DNA from: Clostridium thermobutyricum DSM 4928
Lineage (GTDB): Bacteria > Bacillota > Clostridia > Clostridiales > Clostridiaceae
Length of the DNA stretch: 64,000 nucleotides
Reading direction: 5' to 3'
Assembly (NCBI RefSeq): GCF_002050515.1
Contig: NZ_LTAY01000015.1
Span: 1-64,000 of the forward strand
Below the pieces are notes generated by a model. The model was not told the origin of the DNA. It did not search any database and saw only the letters and a list, made by a program, of their open reading frames with translations. Shown piece after piece: positions 62,147 through 64,000 of this stretch (the stretch's first letter is position 1; every line of letters begins with the position of its first letter). Both the position numbers and the translations under genes were made by a program.

Positions 62147-62809
62147 ATGAGAGGAAAATTAAATTATTTTAAGATTGTTATAGCAGTTCTTTTAATAAGT
62201 CTTAGTGCTAATGTTTATTTAAGTATAAACCATTATATTTATAAGCAAAAAGCATCAAAAAATACATATTCGTATATGCGAGGAGTAAAAGAAAAGGTAA
62301 ATTTAAATTTAGAAGCTATAAATGTTATTTTAGATAATAAATCATATTCAGGTAATGAAATATTAAGTATATATGATAATTTTTCAGGAATAAATAACAA
62401 GTTAATAGAGCTTTGGGATGATTATAACTTTTATTCAGATACAATAATAATTAATAAAGATAGAATAGATACAGGCAATGTTTTAGAAAATGATGTTTTT
62501 TCAAGAATAGATGAGTATATGAGAAACATGTTAAATAATATTATGGTAAATAATAAACATACTTCTTATAAATTGACTGCAAAAGAAAAAAAAGATTTTG
62601 ATAAAATAAACGAATTATTATTAGATATTAGTAATATGTTTAATGAATATGATAAAAATGAATTAAAAGGTTTAGAAAATGGAGCTAGAGAGAATGCTGT
62701 AATGAAAAATGATTATTGGATAGATATGTTAGATAAAATAAATAATATTTCTAGAAAATTTTCTGATTATAATTTTTCAAATGAAAACAAACAAAATAAT
62801 AGTATTTAA
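62147..62809 (+). CDS. Single-pass membrane protein of unknown function
   Basis: Protein of about 220 residues. MRGKLNYFKIVIAVLLISLS is a basic start leading to one membrane helix (about residues 8-26); the rest is a polar, helical extracytoplasmic part with no recognised domain. No lipobox. The frame is open from 62105, but GAGGGGG at 62134-62140 sets the ATG at 62147. It follows the VWA gene by 54 bases with no terminator between, so it may be the last member of that operon. A terminator follows. Confidence 0.7.
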   Translation: MRGKLNYFKIVIAVLLISLSANVYLSINHYIYKQKASKNTYSYMRGVKEKVNLNLEAINVILDNKSYSGNEILSIYDNFSGINNKLIELWDDYNFYSDTIIINKDRIDTGNVLENDVFSRIDEYMRNMLNNIMVNNKHTSYKLTAKEKKDFDKINELLLDISNMFNEYDKNELKGLENGARENAVMKNDYWIDMLDKINNISRKFSDYNFSNENKQNNSI

Positions 62810-62819
62810 TATAATAAAG

Positions 62820-62856
62820 AAGACATACATAAAAGAAAATTTATGTATGTCTTTTT
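62820..62856. terminator. Bidirectional terminator
   Basis: AAGACATACATAAA and TTTATGTATGTCTT form a perfect 14-bp stem around a 6-base loop, with a T-run on the plus strand and As on the other side. It lies between the membrane-protein gene and the converging amidohydrolase gene. Confidence 0.85.
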
Positions 62857-62858
62857 AG

Positions 62859-63866
62859 CTATTTTTTAAATCTAGGAAATAAATTTAAAGCATTTAAATA
62901 AAATATTTTATCTTTAATATTATTATTAAATCCAGAATATTTACAAATAGAAGTTTCTGCAATAGAAGAGAAATTTGGAGGAGCATAATTAGCATCAGAA
63001 CCAAATAATATATGATCATTATTTGTTGTAAGTTTTAATGATTCATAAGTTACATCATGAGTAGACAAAGCTAAATCATAATAAAAATTTCCTATATATT
63101 CAGAAATATTTTTTTTAATAGAATTATATCTATTACTTATAAGCTCATCTTTAATTAATCCATTTGAATTTAATATCTTAGCAAGATTAAAAGTATCTTC
63201 TATTCTATATTTAATATATGGAAGTGTACCTCCAGCATGAGCTAAGATTATCTTAATATTAGGAAAACGCTCCATAGTACCACTTAAAATTAGATTTGTA
63301 GCAGCACGAGTTGTATTAAATACAAATTCTTCTACAAAGTCAGCCATTATAAATTTAGGTCTTGGAGTATCTTTTGGTGGAGTACTAGGATGAACAAATA
63401 CTACTGCATTTCTTTTATTTAATTCTTCAAAAATAGGATCAAAAATAGGGTCTCCTAAAAAATGTTCACCATAATTAGATAAAAGTCCAACTCCATCAAG
63501 CTTTAAGACATCTAAGGCATATTTAATTTCATCTATAGATTCTTTAATAAATGGAAGAGGAAGAGCTGTAAAAGCTCCAAATCTATCTGGGTATTTATCA
63601 ATATAGCTTTTTTGAATTTCATTTAATTTATGAGCTAGCTTTTGTGCTTTATTGGCATCCTTTATTGGTATTGTTACTGGTTCAGATATAGAACATATAG
63701 CTACATCAATTCCATTAGAGTCCATTATTTTTAAGCTATCATCAATAGTTTTACTAGAAATTTTTAATCCTCCAGAATTGTCAATTCCTAATTCTTTTAA
63801 TGTTTCTATATATTCATTTGGTATTATGTGATGATGTATATCAAATTTCTTTATTTGATTAGACAT
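62859..63866 (-). CDS. Amidohydrolase family protein (ACMSD-like)
   Basis: Metal-dependent TIM-barrel hydrolase or decarboxylase of about 335 residues. The N-terminal FDIHHHIIPNEY supplies the HxH metal ligands. VFVHPSTPPKD near residue 170 and ILAHAGGTLPYI near 215 give further metal histidines, and HILFGSDANYAPP near 290 the catalytic Asp. These match the amidohydrolase_2 family that includes ACMSD and related decarboxylases. The start at 63866 follows AGGTGG on the minus strand; the frame is open to 63884. The substrate is unknown. Confidence 0.88.
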   Translation of the reverse strand: MSNQIKKFDIHHHIIPNEYIETLKELGIDNSGGLKISSKTIDDSLKIMDSNGIDVAICSISEPVTIPIKDANKAQKLAHKLNEIQKSYIDKYPDRFGAFTALPLPFIKESIDEIKYALDVLKLDGVGLLSNYGEHFLGDPIFDPIFEELNKRNAVVFVHPSTPPKDTPRPKFIMADFVEEFVFNTTRAATNLILSGTMERFPNIKIILAHAGGTLPYIKYRIEDTFNLAKILNSNGLIKDELISNRYNSIKKNISEYIGNFYYDLALSTHDVTYESLKLTTNNDHILFGSDANYAPPNFSSIAETSICKYSGFNNNIKDKIFYLNALNLFPRFKK

Positions 63867-63912
63867 ATTAAAACCACCTTTCATATTATTTGACTATATA
63901 ATAAAATAATAA

Positions 63913-63960
63913 TTGAAGAATTCAATGTTCAAAAAATTATATAATGTTTATTACTGAACA
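63913..63960 (-). promoter_or_regulatory. Candidate promoter and operator of the amidohydrolase gene
   Basis: On the minus strand a TATAAT (complement of 63936-63941) is followed by the inverted repeat TTGAA-TTC-TTCAA (63913-63925) around the expected start site. A second imperfect dyad with TGTT and AACA ends lies at 63945-63960, near the -35 position. The layout would suit a repressor, but the evidence is only the symmetry. Confidence 0.35.
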
Positions 63961-64000
63961 TAAATATAAAATTTGTCTATTAATTTTGAAAATAAAGGAT

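Noticed and set aside
1..64000. CRISPR arrays, tRNA/rRNA genes, transposases or prophage
   Set aside because: No spaced direct repeats of CRISPR type, no tRNA cloverleaf or CCA end, and no transposase, integrase or phage structural proteins were seen.

Overview
The window is AT-rich, low-GC Firmicute chromosome and looks like Clostridium perfringens or a very close relative. Genes start on strong GGAGG-type ribosome sites. The spore-germination genes have gerKB alone and divergent from a gerKA-gerKC pair, the layout I know from C. perfringens. I see no tRNA, rRNA, CRISPR array, insertion sequence or phage.

Region 1 (1-29402) is a large capsule / surface-polysaccharide region built from several cassettes. 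Cassette A (1-10649) has a Wzy-like polymerase cut by the window edge, two GT2 glycosyltransferases, rmlA, rmlC and rmlB without rmlD, two unassigned SDR enzymes, a Wzx flippase, a WbqC-family protein and a VioA-like sugar aminotransferase. This suggests nucleotide sugars made from dTDP-4-keto-6-deoxyglucose. A terminator follows, then a short Wzz-like / Wzy-like pair (10738-12605). A 461-bp gene-free stretch carries a promoter with a 29-bp perfect palindrome at the predicted transcription start. It drives cassette B (13067-21336): the initiating phosphoglycosyl transferase, three GT4 and one GT2 transferases, galU, glf and a putative galactofuranosyltransferase. Cassette C (21514-29402) has its own similar promoter and encodes Wzz, two GT2 transferases, Wzy, Wzx, a second galU and a phosphoglucomutase. 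Its Wzz and Wzy are paralogues of the pair at 10738-12605. A third galU, an LCP (LytR-CpsA-Psr) ligase and a membrane-anchored protein with a repetitive tail follow at 41779-44982.

Region 2 (29832-33977) is a compact four-gene operon resembling a private Hsp70 machine: a tail-anchored J-like protein whose HPD motif reads PPE, a GrpE-like protein, a DnaK/HscC-type Hsp70 and a TPR protein. Region 3 (34083-41495) is mostly transport and amino-acid related. It holds an orphan peptide-binding protein, a T-box-controlled amidotransferase/permease operon, an opine-dehydrogenase-like enzyme, a secreted muramidase-like protein and BrnQ. The permease has an unusual hairpin or mini-ORF between its best Shine-Dalgarno sequence and its start.

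Region 4 (45020-58707) mixes housekeeping and sporulation genes: trpS, the gerK receptor, a diguanylate cyclase, tyrS, FliK-like and FlhB-C-terminal-like proteins, a metallophosphoesterase, a soluble chemoreceptor, a DUF2225 protein and a RelQ-type (p)ppGpp synthetase. Region 5 (58911-62809) is a second candidate undescribed system: a protein with six tandem 22-residue repeats, a MoxR-type AAA+ ATPase, a protein combining a HExxH metallopeptidase-like domain with a complete VWA MIDAS domain, and a single-pass membrane protein. The window ends with an amidohydrolase on the minus strand.

All assignments come from reading motifs, lengths and context. No database search or structure prediction was run.
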